Made by a program: the position numbers and the translations under genes. Below, piece after piece: positions 43,666-52,892 of a stretch of DNA of 64,000 nt; the stretch's first letter is position 1; every line of letters begins with the position of its first letter. The notes beneath the pieces are model-generated. The model did not search any database. It worked only from the letters and a program-made list of their open reading frames with translations, and was not told where the DNA came from. The stretch is from Oscillospiraceae bacterium MB08-C2-2. GTDB taxonomy: Bacteria; Bacillota; Clostridia; Oscillospirales; Ruminococcaceae. The stretch covers positions 1,262,944 to 1,326,943 of the forward strand of contig CP141729.1 in the NCBI GenBank assembly GCA_035621215.1, given 5' to 3'.

Positions 43666-44265
43666 ATGATCAACAAAACCATGCCGGTACGCGTACGACC
43701 ACTTAGATGGTCATTGGTATTATTGGTGCTCGCTCTCGCTTTTTCTGTGACCGCCTGCTCGGGTTCTAGCTTTCCCAAAGCGGAAGAATCGGTCAATGGA
43801 TTTTTTCAAGCATTAAGCGAAGCAAATCTCGAATCCGCAACGTCCTATTGCGCTTCTGGCTCCGACAATTTTTCGTTTACAGACCCCCAAGAAGAAAAAT
43901 TTGTAACGCTACTGGTCCAAAAAACAACGCACGAGATTGTATCCTCAGTGGAAGAAGGCAGTACCGCTACCGTTACAGTCAAGGTAACCAATCTGGATCT
44001 GGAGCAAATCTTTGAAGAGGTGATGAGCAAGGCCACAGACGAAATGCTGGATGCCGTACTCGCGGGCAAGGATATCTCGGATGAAGAATCAATAGAAATG
44101 ACCATGAAATACCTGGAGGAAGGCATGTCCGCCCCGGATGCCCCCCTTGTGACAAATGACCTGACAATTACGCTAAACAAAGACAATAGCAAAAAAATGT
44201 GGGTCATTGTGGATGATGATGCCTTTGTAAACGGCATTACCGGGAACATGAACGCCATGTTTTAA
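43666..44265 (+). CDS. lipoprotein of unknown function (DUF4878/DUF5105-like)
   Basis: 199 residues behind AAGGAGG. Lipoprotein signal FSVTACSGSS (Cys about 32), then a helical ESVNGFFQALSEANLESATSYC segment and beta strands with Thr/Val repeats (STATVTVKVTNLDLEQIFEEV), ending ..KMWVIVDDDAFVNGITG. The pattern is that of the NTF2-like lipoproteins of Firmicutes. It may be targeted by the MalT-like regulator upstream; no enzymatic residues are recognised. Confidence 0.75.
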   Translation: MINKTMPVRVRPLRWSLVLLVLALAFSVTACSGSSFPKAEESVNGFFQALSEANLESATSYCASGSDNFSFTDPQEEKFVTLLVQKTTHEIVSSVEEGSTATVTVKVTNLDLEQIFEEVMSKATDEMLDAVLAGKDISDEESIEMTMKYLEEGMSAPDAPLVTNDLTITLNKDNSKKMWVIVDDDAFVNGITGNMNAMF

Positions 44266-44355
44266 GGGGCATCTGTTTGGCGCAAGTTTCAACCCCGCAC
44301 CAGGCTAGCAGTACGTTTTGATTATTAACACAATTACAGTAAAAGAGGAGATTAT

Positions 44356-44745
44356 ATGAGAACAGCAGCGGTCGTATTGGTAATAATTGGCACAATTGCA
44401 TCCATAGCACTTGGAGTAAAGTGGATATCGGATTTTGAAACGTACGAAACAGAAATTGCATCCGTGGAAGAATTCAAGAATGACCCGGATGTTGCCCAAG
44501 CCTTGAAAGAGATGCAGGCCGTGCGCAGCTGTGCGTATGCTTTGATTGTATGTGGCATCATTGCTACGGTAACCGTGTTATTAGCAGGAAAAATCGGCAA
44601 GCTGGCAGCTGGCATTATATTGGCTTGCGCCATCGTCCCCGCAATTTTCTCGCCAATTTCTCTCGTGTTTACGTTTTTCTTCCTGATTGGAGGCTTGCTG
44701 CTTTTCTTTGCAAAGCCCAAAGTCCCCACAAAAACCGCCGCTTAG
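44356..44745 (+). CDS. small membrane protein
   Basis: 129 residues, ATG 44356 behind AGAGGAG. Four hydrophobic segments (about 4-23, 58-78, 81-98 and 100-119), with an acidic loop between the first two (DFETYETEIASVEEFKNDPD) and a basic C-terminus (KPKVPTKTAA). It sits 90 bases after the lipoprotein on the same strand and before a hairpin, so the two may form a unit. The family is not recognised. Confidence 0.7.
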   Translation: MRTAAVVLVIIGTIASIALGVKWISDFETYETEIASVEEFKNDPDVAQALKEMQAVRSCAYALIVCGIIATVTVLLAGKIGKLAAGIILACAIVPAIFSPISLVFTFFFLIGGLLLFFAKPKVPTKTAA

Positions 44746-44831
44746 CAGATTGCCAATCAACGGGGAAATATGCGGCGTTTCCCTAGCAAAAAAACATAAG
44801 CGTATGAAGAAATAATTGATATAAAAATGTT

Positions 44832-44870
44832 GAGCATGGGTTAGCCGATGGAGAAGGCTAACCCATGCTC
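44832..44870 (+). terminator. hairpin terminator
   Basis: 15-bp arms GAGCATGGGTTAGCC / GGCTAACCCATGCTC (44832-44846 and 44856-44870), after the membrane-protein gene. No long T-run follows. Confidence 0.65.
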
Positions 44871-45024
44871 GTATTCCGTTAAACTCTGAAAGCCGAAATA
44901 AAGTCTATCACTTTATCAGATGAATTTCATTTGATAATTGTTTGATAAAATAGTGTATTTCTGTAGAAATACCTATGGAACGCATCATAATACTCGGATT
45001 ATAATTCACTCTCATCCTCCCACT

Positions 45025-45084
45025 TGAACAGCACCCCAATTGTTAGACAGTATGATATACTGAAAACAAATGGGGTGCTGTTCA
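45025..45084. repeat. IS150-type terminal inverted repeat, 60 bp
   Basis: TGAACAGCACCCCA (45025-45038) and its perfect complement (45071-45084) enclose 32 bases including GTTAGACA. TGAAC-CCCC-AGACA matches the ends of IS3-family elements such as the one at 11033. No transposase gene lies inside. The stretches 44871-45024 and 45085-45211 hold nothing recognisable. Confidence 0.6.
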
Positions 45085-45211
45085 GCAATGATGCGGGGCT
45101 TTCAGATCGCCAATAAACCCTTTTCTCAAAAAAAGATGCACAAAAGGGATTTACTGGAACAACAAATACGTAGCCTCAAAAATGACTTTAGGTCATCGGC
45201 GAAAAATTCAA

Positions 45212-45454
45212 TTAATACAGAACCTTGTTTTTTGCTGAAAAGGATTTGCATCTCTCCTCGAGCTGTGCATAGCGAAGAACAGAAGCTCCGTCTTCGGATG
45301 CTGGGGCCGCTTCCGATGCTGCCGAAGTTTGCGCCGCTCCCCCGCTGGCAACACTTTGGCCGGCACTGGATGGGGTCTGGCCGCATCCTGTTAACAGGAT
45401 CGACACTATAAATACTATAATCAGTGCTATTGAAAGAACAGGTTTCAACCTCAT
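45212..45454 (-). pseudogene. truncated solute-binding lipoprotein gene
   Basis: 80 residues: a clear lipoprotein signal (IALIIVFIVSILLTGCGQ), then a Ser/Ala-rich linker (SVASGGAAQTSAASEAAPAS) as in ABC binding proteins. After that only an unrelated run follows, to a stop (SFSAKNKVLY). The binding fold is missing. It follows the uroporphyrinogen-decarboxylase-family gene on the same strand and ends near the IS150-type end. Confidence 0.65.
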
Positions 45455-45504
45455 AATATTGTCTCATCTACAATACGGGCGATAAAAGCCAAGTATAGAT
45501 GATT

Positions 45505-46497
45505 TTAAAGCGCTGCCGCTTTGCTGCGAACCCACTCAAGCCGGGCAAGATCAATATTACTGGGGACTGTGCAGTCCGCCCCAAGAATGACACCTGTTTT
45601 GCCGGCTTCCTCCAGCAGCTTTTGGGTATATTCCTCCACCTCTGCCTGACTGCCGGTATTGAGCAGGCCGGATTCGGTGTTATTAAATCCGCCAATGACA
45701 GCCTTGCCGCCAAAGAGCTTTTTACCTTCCGACAGGCTTACATTTTCAACGGTAACGGCCCAATTGATTGCTTTTGCATTGTAATCCGTATACCAGCTGA
45801 GATCGTTGCGGTTGCCCTTGAATCCGCAAATATGCAGGATGTTGTTGCTGCTGACCTCATTGGCTCCTTCAAGAACCTTCTTTTCACTGGGGGCCACAAC
45901 CTCCTGATAAATCTCCTTGGTGATGCGTGCATCCTGTATGTTTTGAACGCTTAAGTAAATTCCATCCGCTTTGGCGGCAGTGATCACCTGCTGAGAAAGC
46001 ACCGCCAAATCCTGTGCGATCACATCCAGAGCGTATTTCACGGCTTCTTTATCCTCTGTGATAAAATCGGCCAAAACTTGATTGCCTTTCTCATTCAACA
46101 AAATCTTAAAGAAAGTTGCAGGAGCAAATATGTTGTAGAAGGTTGCCAGATCATCGCCAAAGGCATCGGTAAGGGTTTTGACCAGCTCAACCTGCTTTTG
46201 AATCCAAGGGTGGTTTACACCAAGGGGCTTTAGCTCCCTTAAATCCCCAGCTTTTTTTGCTTCCAGCAAAATGGGATTGGGATATGCAAAAAAGCCATCA
46301 CTCATCAGCTTGACAAAATCAGGCCCGAAGTCACCCACAAATTTCTTGTGGCCCTCTATGCTTTTCTGGAGAATATCCGCATTTTCCAGCCCCTGCTTGA
46401 TTTCCTCGCCCTGAATGAAATGGAACCAAAAACCAACGGGAACTCTTTCGACTTCTTTATTATCAAAGGCATTAAATACAAATTGTTTATTGGACAT
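45505..46497 (-). CDS. uroporphyrinogen-decarboxylase-family protein (MtaA/CmuA-like)
   Basis: 330 residues from ATG 46497 with GAGGATC 5-7 bases upstream; the open frame extends further upstream without a start signal. The URO-D fold is recognised from VFNAFDNKEVERVPVGFWFHF, DFVKLMSDGFF, the LHICGFKGNR segment with His-x-Cys (a zinc-ligand pair in the methyltransferase branch) and the end GVILGADCTVPSNI (second Cys). These features fit corrinoid- or thiol-directed methyltransferases better than haem synthesis. It was probably followed by a binding-protein gene, now truncated. The methyl donor or substrate is unknown. Confidence 0.82.
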   Translation of the reverse strand: MSNKQFVFNAFDNKEVERVPVGFWFHFIQGEEIKQGLENADILQKSIEGHKKFVGDFGPDFVKLMSDGFFAYPNPILLEAKKAGDLRELKPLGVNHPWIQKQVELVKTLTDAFGDDLATFYNIFAPATFFKILLNEKGNQVLADFITEDKEAVKYALDVIAQDLAVLSQQVITAAKADGIYLSVQNIQDARITKEIYQEVVAPSEKKVLEGANEVSSNNILHICGFKGNRNDLSWYTDYNAKAINWAVTVENVSLSEGKKLFGGKAVIGGFNNTESGLLNTGSQAEVEEYTQKLLEEAGKTGVILGADCTVPSNIDLARLEWVRSKAAAL

Positions 46498-46661
46498 GGT
46501 GATCCTCTTTTCTATATATTTATTTAAAGGGTAAAGGTGTCTGCAAAGCAGCACATTCGATTCATTGAGCTGTAACAACAGTAAACCCTTCGTGCTTTTT
46601 TGCCACAAAAAACGGGATTGTTTTTTCTCATTGAATCGATCATTCCTTTCTCGCAATTCAA

Positions 46662-46738
46662 ACATAGTAAATATATAAACATACTATGTATATATATTTA
46701 ATAGTGTTTATGATAGCACAACAAAATTTGGTTGTCAA
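46662..46738 (-). promoter_or_regulatory. promoter of the URO-D-family gene with inverted repeat
   Basis: Minus strand: TTGACA (46733-46738), 17-base spacer, TATCAT (46710-46715). Downstream lies ACATAGTA-N12-TACTATGT (46662-46669 and 46682-46689) in the early transcribed region, a candidate operator. Confidence 0.7.
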
Positions 46739-46891
46739 TCGAATTTAAGCGCTTATCTTTTTATTTTTCTGCGCCTGCACCAGGCGCAGAAAGGCTATTT
46801 TTTGCGGCATAAGCTGTTTGTAATTCAAAAAAACGATATCCGGCAAAATTATTTAGCAAAACTCTGGGCCAATAGCTCTAGAGCGTTTAAA

Positions 46892-47010
46892 GCATGGCCC
46901 CGTTTTCACACGCACCGCCCCAGTTGCGACATAGATAGGATTCCATCCACATAGACATATGGGTATTGGCCGCTCTTTAAGGGACGGTTGCACCAGTTCT
47001 CGTGGTAAAA
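46892..47010 (-). pseudogene. IS256-family transposase remnant
   Basis: Reading the minus strand with one base skipped gives YPYVYVDGI, then YLCRNWGGACENGAM, the conserved catalytic-Asp region of IS256/mutator transposases (YVYVDGIYLxRxWGGE). Preceding LKERP-like codons also fit. The frameshift and lost ends show a dead fragment. The rest of 46740-46891 and 47011-47146 holds no recognisable gene. Confidence 0.6.
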
Positions 47011-47146
47011 ATCCTATAGTATCCCAACATCTTAGGAGCCACTGTCTGGAGGAGGCCCTGGCAAATTATTTGTTACCTTAAAATCGCGCGGCAGCATGAG
47101 GCAGATCCATTATCCCTTTATGATAGCAACAAGCGGTATCGCTCTT

Positions 47147-47169
47147 ATTTACGTAATTATTACGTAAAT
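47147..47169. promoter_or_regulatory. 23-bp palindrome upstream of the metallophosphoesterase gene
   Basis: Perfect 11-bp arms ATTTACGTAAT / ATTACGTAAAT around one T, 107 bases before the start. It is a candidate operator for a dimeric regulator; no match is seen elsewhere in the window. Confidence 0.55.
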
Positions 47170-47275
47170 ATTACTGAAACATGAACGAACCCAATTCCAT
47201 AATATGATAAGCTTATTATTGCATAGGAAATTCTTTAATAGGGCTATTGATTATAGTATGGAAAGGAATTTGAAG

Positions 47276-50200
47276 ATGAAATTATTTCAACGGTTAATGG
47301 CATTCTCACTTGCACTTGCCATAACAATATCAGCGATACCTTCGTTGACATTGTCTGTTTTGGCAGAGGAGGCAACGGAGCTGGGACAGAGTGCAGGCAG
47401 AATCCAACCACTCGGTATCAACGGACCATCCGCTTCCATTTTAGGGCAGGATAATCCGAAACAGAATCTTACTTTTACAATCGACATAGAAAATGCATCG
47501 GATGTTGCAGATGTTACGGTGCTGTATCAGCAGGCCGCTGACGTGGTTTTTTCGAAAAAGGCTATGTCCGCAACTGACAGCAACACCTATACTGCGGTAT
47601 TAAATCGTTCCGATATTTGGGCTTCGTCGCTTAAATGGCAGGTACAAGTAAAATACAACAACGAATTAGATTGGCTTTCTTCTCTCAACGATACTGCCAT
47701 TGTATGCGCAGTGGGTGCACAGCAATCTTCCCCTTTACTGATTACTGAAATTGTACCTACAGCTACAAAGGGATATCATTATACTTATCTGGAAGTTTAT
47801 AACAACTCCACCCAAACCATTGATTTAAAGGATTACACCGTTTTTAATCAGTGGTCCGACAAAGGCTGGAATGAATGGACCTTTGATGGAAAAAGCCAGA
47901 GTGTTTCCAATGGCATTGGCACCAATTATCATCCGGCCGAAAGTATCCCGCTAGCGGCAGGGAACTCCATAATTATGTGGCCTACAAACCAGGCGCACAC
48001 ACTGGAAGATTTTAATAGTTTTTACGGCACCGATGTTCAGCCGGAGCAAATTGTTAAAGTAGCTCATGGCGGCATTTCGCCAACCGATCAGCGCACCTTC
48101 AGTATTGGCAAAACCATTAATACAATTGTAGCCACTGCTGTCAGCAACAATGGAAAGGTTGAGGACAATCCGGATAGGAATGTGAATACCAAATATGCGA
48201 ACCAATATACCTACCGTATAGATGGAAAAGCAGGTTATAAATATACAAAAACTGCAGCACCTACCCCCGGAACGGTCGCAGAATGGCAGATTCCCGATCA
48301 ACCCTATGATTTGGATGCCGAAAATGCAACCATTCATCCCATTTCAGACAGCGACCTTATCTATCAGGCCAGTTATGGGGCTGCAGACCCTGTAACCATT
48401 CAGGCAAAAATTACAGGAGCCTCTTCCAATATCTCCGCTAATCTGTATTACAGCCAGAATAGCTACGAAGTGCGCAAATTAGAAATGGAAAAAGGTGCTG
48501 ATAGTCTTTTCTCTGTTACGATAAGCCGCAGCGTGCTCTGGGCAGATGACTTTACATGGTATATACAGGCCGATGATGGAACAAATTCGGTAAAAAGTGC
48601 GGAAAAGACCAGCGCTGTTGTATCAAACGTTGATTATTCCAGCGTGCCGCCTTTAATTTTCACAGAGGCTGTGCCGGTTTATAAAACAGGCACACAGGCT
48701 ACATATGCCGAGCTTTATAACAACTCCGATAAAGCCATCAATATGGGCTACTATAATTTATATTATCAGTATCTGGATAGCTCTACAGCGCCTAAGACAT
48801 GGACAATTTCGACACCGGAGCTCTTGTTGGAACCCGGGAAAACATTGATCCTCTGGCTTAGCAACAACGGTACTGCTGTAGAACAGTTCAACGATATTTT
48901 CGATACCGATCTTGAGGAAAACAAAGACATTGTCCGCATTGACTATTCCGGCTTTCACGCCAGCAACTGGCGGAAATTGAGTATCGGCCATACGTTGGAA
49001 ACTGCGTTTACCCATGCGGAATTTAACGAGAACAATGCTGCCGATGTTACCAGCGGCAGCAATCGATCAGTACAATATACTTATCCTCGAGATGCTTCAA
49101 ACAAAAGCCTTAAAGTGACCACTCAAAAAGCTCCTTCTCCCGGCAGCGTGGAGGAGTGGCAGGTTCCCCCAGCCGACAAGCGTGCACATTTTGAGGGGTA
49201 TCCCGAGTATGAGGATACCGGGGCAGCACCGGTAATAACCGCTGTAAATGTTCCCGATGCGGTTAACGAAGGCGAAGAGTATTTTGCCACCTTCCTTTGC
49301 AGCGATGCTATAGGCCTTTCCGGTATGACAATTGGCTATCGTTTTGATGGCGAAACCAAGTTAAAAACCATCTATGAAAAAAGCCAGCGGGTGAAGGGAA
49401 AGTTTTTTGCACGAATCCCAGCCAACGAGATTCTCAATCACAATTCTATCCAGTTCTATGTAGAGGGATACAATCTTTACCGCAAAACTACAACGCAGAC
49501 CTACACGGTCAACGTGAATCGCTTGAAGGCAAACGGCCTTCGGCTAAATGTAGGAGACGGGAAGGTTCTGGCAGGAGTCAAAACAATCACTGCCAGCAAT
49601 GGCGGCAGCAACGCAGACACTCAGATTTTTGTGGAAGGTGAGCAAACCGAAACCCAGCGTGTTTTAGAAAACGGTGCGTTTTTCTCTCTCTCCACCGGCG
49701 ATCAGAACAATTATTTCAAAAACGCTGTTACAGCCCCTTATGGGGATAATGACCGGGAAATCATCTCTTATTTGGGTAGATGGACCAATTTAAGTTCCCG
49801 AGCTGTGCTGGTGGACAACAAATACTTCCAGATCGATGCCAATGGAGATTACTCCATTAAGCTCACAGTATGGGCAGGCGGACAGGGAACTGCATTTGAA
49901 GATATCTATAAGCCTGACTTAAACCGCGAAGATTTTACTGTAAGCAACGTGAAACTCGTATTGGTCAATGGCGAAGAATTTCTTCCCCACCGAGCCGTGC
50001 AGGATTATCAATATACGGAAGGCTCCTTCTCGCTGGATGTTAAAAATCCCGCTGGCAACCGTATCTATAATGTTGGCGACAGCAAAAACGGAAAAATGGC
50101 TCCCAGTTTGGATCTTTACTTCAAAATTCCAAAAGAAAAGCTAACGGCTGTAGGCTACGAACTGGATACAACCAAGCTTTCAGACGGCAAGTATACCATC

Positions 50201-52891
50201 AAAGCCACCTCTGGCAGCCTCACCCAAACGGCTTCAATCCTTGTAGATAATACAGCGCCCAGCATTGGTGCGGGTATCGAAGAAGGTGCGCTTGTTTCTG
50301 GCACGCTCCAAATTAACCCAGAGGTTATCGATGAAAACGGCTTGGATATAAGCCAATATATTGTTTCACTGGATGGCAAAGCCATCACTGTCCCCTATTC
50401 TGTGCCCACCCGGGAATTGTCTCCCGGTGCGCACACCCTGCATATTTCCGCTCTGGACATCGGTGGAAATGAAGCACAGAAGACCGTTGCATTTTATACC
50501 GACACCAAGGACCCTGCCGGTATTACAGCAAAAGCTGTTGATATCACTGCCAACCAGGCTAAGCTATCTGTTTCGGTAGGTGAGCTAAATGGTTCCAGTG
50601 CCGCAGTGGATTTCTATAAGGGCCGGATTTTAACTTTAGAAAACGGAGAGATCTCTGTCACAAAGGGTGTAGGCAATAAGCCCATTGAGGTTGTAAACGG
50701 CAATTCTAATATTACCGTGACCTCCCCAGATGGTGATCTGCCTTATCAGATTTTTACCATTCAGGTTGGCAATACAGAAGAAAGCGACAACATTGCAGCA
50801 AATTGGAACGGAACAGCCAATTATGCAGATGCCTCCCGAGCTCTTTCCATGTATGTACTGAATCTTGCAAACAATCAATGGGAGCTTCTTTCCCGCGCTG
50901 ATGCTGCAGGCAATATCAACACCTTCTTCACTGCAAAGAACCATGTGGAAAACGGCGCTGCCACTCTTCTGGTACAGTGCCGGGCAGATGATAACCCCGG
51001 CGTTCAGCGTTCTGCGGCCACAATAGCAGCCGCACAAAACGCAGCTAATTCCCAGTGGGATGGCACCGGACGGCCTGATAACTATGACTTTGCTTTTGCG
51101 TGGATCACCGATACGCAGTATTATTCCGAAAGCTGGCCGCAGCATTATTTGCAGCAGAACCAGTGGCTGGTGGACAATGCTGATGAATGGAATATCCGTT
51201 ATACCATGCACACCGGTGATATTGTAGACGAATGGGATATGGATGACCAGTGGCAGCTTGCTGACAAGGCCATGAAAATCTTTGATGACAACGGTATGCG
51301 TTATGGCGTTCTCGGTGGTAATCACGATGTTGCAGCTGGTCTGCAGTATTACGACAACTACTGGAAATACTTTGGTACCCACCGCTTTGAAGACAGCCCC
51401 ATCTATGGAGGAAGCTATAACAACAATCTGGGGCATTACGATCTTGTTACAGAGAATGGGCAGGATTTCATCATTTTATATATGAGCTGGGATATCTACA
51501 CCAATGAAATCAACTGGATGAATCAGATTCTCCAAAAATACAGCGACCGCAAAGCAATCATCGCAACACACCGCTATACCAACGCCAAATTCGCTTCGGG
51601 GAATCCTGATGGGCTTCTGGATTATCAAGGTTATGTATTGCGGGAACAGGTTGTTGCCAAAAACCCCAATGTTTTTGCAGTTCTTAACGGGCATTACCAT
51701 GGTGCATCCATTCAGGTGGATGGTTTCGATGACGATAGGGATGGCATCAAGGAGCGTTCTGTTTACCAAATCTGCACCGATTATCAGTCGGATGTGGAGG
51801 GGGGTTCCCAATATATAAAGTTCCTGTATTTTGATTTACAGAACAATAAGGTGTATATGAATTCCTACTCGCCTTATCGGCAGGACTTCAACTATTTTGA
51901 TGAACCTAAGCTGGATGCCTTCCCCATCGGGCTCCAAAAAGCCGATTATGATATTTATGAGCTGGATGTGCCGTTCGATACTGCCGCAAAGAGCCTGAAT
52001 ACAAGCCGGTTTACAGCAAGTGTCCTTACACAGGAGGCCATTGGCAAAGCACAAACAGCCACTGAAACAGCACAAGTGCTCTGGACAGGCTTAAAGCCAA
52101 ATACCAACTACAGCTGGTACGCCGCTGTCACCAACGAAAACGGTGGTTTAAGCACAACTCCTGTTAACGTATTCCGTACCCGGACTGCTACAAACAATGG
52201 GGGCGGCCAGAATAGCGGCAGAGATGACAGTAGCGATGACCGGGATACCAAAAAAACTTTGGGAGATACGGTAAAGGCTTCGCCAGATTACAGCGAGGCA
52301 GCAACCCATTCTGATGCTTCCGGCAGAATTTCTTTTTCTAAAATTGAGAATGAAATGACTAAAGTGGCCGGTTCTTTTTCCAATTCTGTCACGATTCGTA
52401 CAAAAAATGCTAAGAGCATCTCCCCTGCAACCATACAAAGCATTCTGAGAAAGGCCGCTGAGCTCAATAAAAACATCACCCTCCATGCGGATACAATGAG
52501 CAGTGCGGTGAACGCAGTGCAAGGGCGGCTATACTTAGACCTCACGCAACTGCAAAATACAGCCAGTGATTTACAGCTGGGCGTTTATACCGCCCTTGAG
52601 AAGACTGCCAATACAAAAGGTTTTTTTAAAAAATATTTTAATAATTCAATAGAAGTTGTCAGTCTTGCACAGGCAGGTTCCTTTGGAGCAAGATTGCAGG
52701 TAGCTGCTAAAGTAGATCTCTCAAAATTGGCAGCTGAAACCCTATTCTTCTACTCCTATAACCAAAATGAAAATACGTATACAAGAATTTCCACACCTTC
52801 TTATTCTGTCGACCAAAATGGATATCTACACTTCTATACGCAATTGGGTGGGAGCATTATTATTTCGGATAAACCACTAAATCGCAAATAA
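47276..52891 (+). CDS. giant secreted metallophosphoesterase with lamin-tail domains
   Basis: 1871 residues from ATG 47276 (GAAAGGAA upstream; the frame opens 24 codons earlier without a signal). The signal peptide ends near LSVLAEEA. Ig-like segments alternate with two lamin-tail-like domains (about 150-330, LLITEIVPTATKGYHYTYLEVYNNS; about 455-630, LIFTEAVPVYKTGTQATYAELYNNS). Further beta-rich modules follow. A calcineurin-like phosphoesterase (about 1265-1520) has intact metal motifs: WITDTQYY, HTGDIVDEWD, GGNHDVA near 1347, ATHRY and NGHYHG near 1470. A FN3-like module and an unrecognised C-terminal domain follow. It is probably an extracellular phosphodiesterase or phosphatase. The last codons overlap sequence shared with fibre genes, so its native C-terminus may be altered. 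Confidence 0.85.
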   Translation: MKLFQRLMAFSLALAITISAIPSLTLSVLAEEATELGQSAGRIQPLGINGPSASILGQDNPKQNLTFTIDIENASDVADVTVLYQQAADVVFSKKAMSATDSNTYTAVLNRSDIWASSLKWQVQVKYNNELDWLSSLNDTAIVCAVGAQQSSPLLITEIVPTATKGYHYTYLEVYNNSTQTIDLKDYTVFNQWSDKGWNEWTFDGKSQSVSNGIGTNYHPAESIPLAAGNSIIMWPTNQAHTLEDFNSFYGTDVQPEQIVKVAHGGISPTDQRTFSIGKTINTIVATAVSNNGKVEDNPDRNVNTKYANQYTYRIDGKAGYKYTKTAAPTPGTVAEWQIPDQPYDLDAENATIHPISDSDLIYQASYGAADPVTIQAKITGASSNISANLYYSQNSYEVRKLEMEKGADSLFSVTISRSVLWADDFTWYIQADDGTNSVKSAEKTSAVVSNVDYSSVPPLIFTEAVPVYKTGTQATYAELYNNSDKAINMGYYNLYYQYLDSSTAPKTWTISTPELLLEPGKTLILWLSNNGTAVEQFNDIFDTDLEENKDIVRIDYSGFHASNWRKLSIGHTLETAFTHAEFNENNAADVTSGSNRSVQYTYPRDASNKSLKVTTQKAPSPGSVEEWQVPPADKRAHFEGYPEYEDTGAAPVITAVNVPDAVNEGEEYFATFLCSDAIGLSGMTIGYRFDGETKLKTIYEKSQRVKGKFFARIPANEILNHNSIQFYVEGYNLYRKTTTQTYTVNVNRLKANGLRLNVGDGKVLAGVKTITASNGGSNADTQIFVEGEQTETQRVLENGAFFSLSTGDQNNYFKNAVTAPYGDNDREIISYLGRWTNLSSRAVLVDNKYFQIDANGDYSIKLTVWAGGQGTAFEDIYKPDLNREDFTVSNVKLVLVNGEEFLPHRAVQDYQYTEGSFSLDVKNPAGNRIYNVGDSKNGKMAPSLDLYFKIPKEKLTAVGYELDTTKLSDGKYTIKATSGSLTQTASILVDNTAPSIGAGIEEGALVSGTLQINPEVIDENGLDISQYIVSLDGKAITVPYSVPTRELSPGAHTLHISALDIGGNEAQKTVAFYTDTKDPAGITAKAVDITANQAKLSVSVGELNGSSAAVDFYKGRILTLENGEISVTKGVGNKPIEVVNGNSNITVTSPDGDLPYQIFTIQVGNTEESDNIAANWNGTANYADASRALSMYVLNLANNQWELLSRADAAGNINTFFTAKNHVENGAATLLVQCRADDNPGVQRSAATIAAAQNAANSQWDGTGRPDNYDFAFAWITDTQYYSESWPQHYLQQNQWLVDNADEWNIRYTMHTGDIVDEWDMDDQWQLADKAMKIFDDNGMRYGVLGGNHDVAAGLQYYDNYWKYFGTHRFEDSPIYGGSYNNNLGHYDLVTENGQDFIILYMSWDIYTNEINWMNQILQKYSDRKAIIATHRYTNAKFASGNPDGLLDYQGYVLREQVVAKNPNVFAVLNGHYHGASIQVDGFDDDRDGIKERSVYQICTDYQSDVEGGSQYIKFLYFDLQNNKVYMNSYSPYRQDFNYFDEPKLDAFPIGLQKADYDIYELDVPFDTAAKSLNTSRFTASVLTQEAIGKAQTATETAQVLWTGLKPNTNYSWYAAVTNENGGLSTTPVNVFRTRTATNNGGGQNSGRDDSSDDRDTKKTLGDTVKASPDYSEAATHSDASGRISFSKIENEMTKVAGSFSNSVTIRTKNAKSISPATIQSILRKAAELNKNITLHADTMSSAVNAVQGRLYLDLTQLQNTASDLQLGVYTALEKTANTKGFFKKYFNNSIEVVSLAQAGSFGARLQVAAKVDLSKLAAETLFFYSYNQNENTYTRISTPSYSVDQNGYLHFYTQLGGSIIISDKPLNRK

Positions 52892-52892
52892 G

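Noticed and set aside
45070-45411. 113-codon plus-strand frame
   Set aside because: It overlaps the lipoprotein remnant antisense, has no recognisable motif and lacks a ribosome binding site.
46769-46790. Terminator at TCTGCGCCTG / CAGGCGCAGA
   Set aside because: The hairpin is real, but no coding region ends near it and no T-run follows on either strand.
50636-51436. 266-codon minus-strand frame inside the metallophosphoesterase gene
   Set aside because: Antisense to the catalytic domain whose GNHD and GHxH motifs prove the plus-strand frame.
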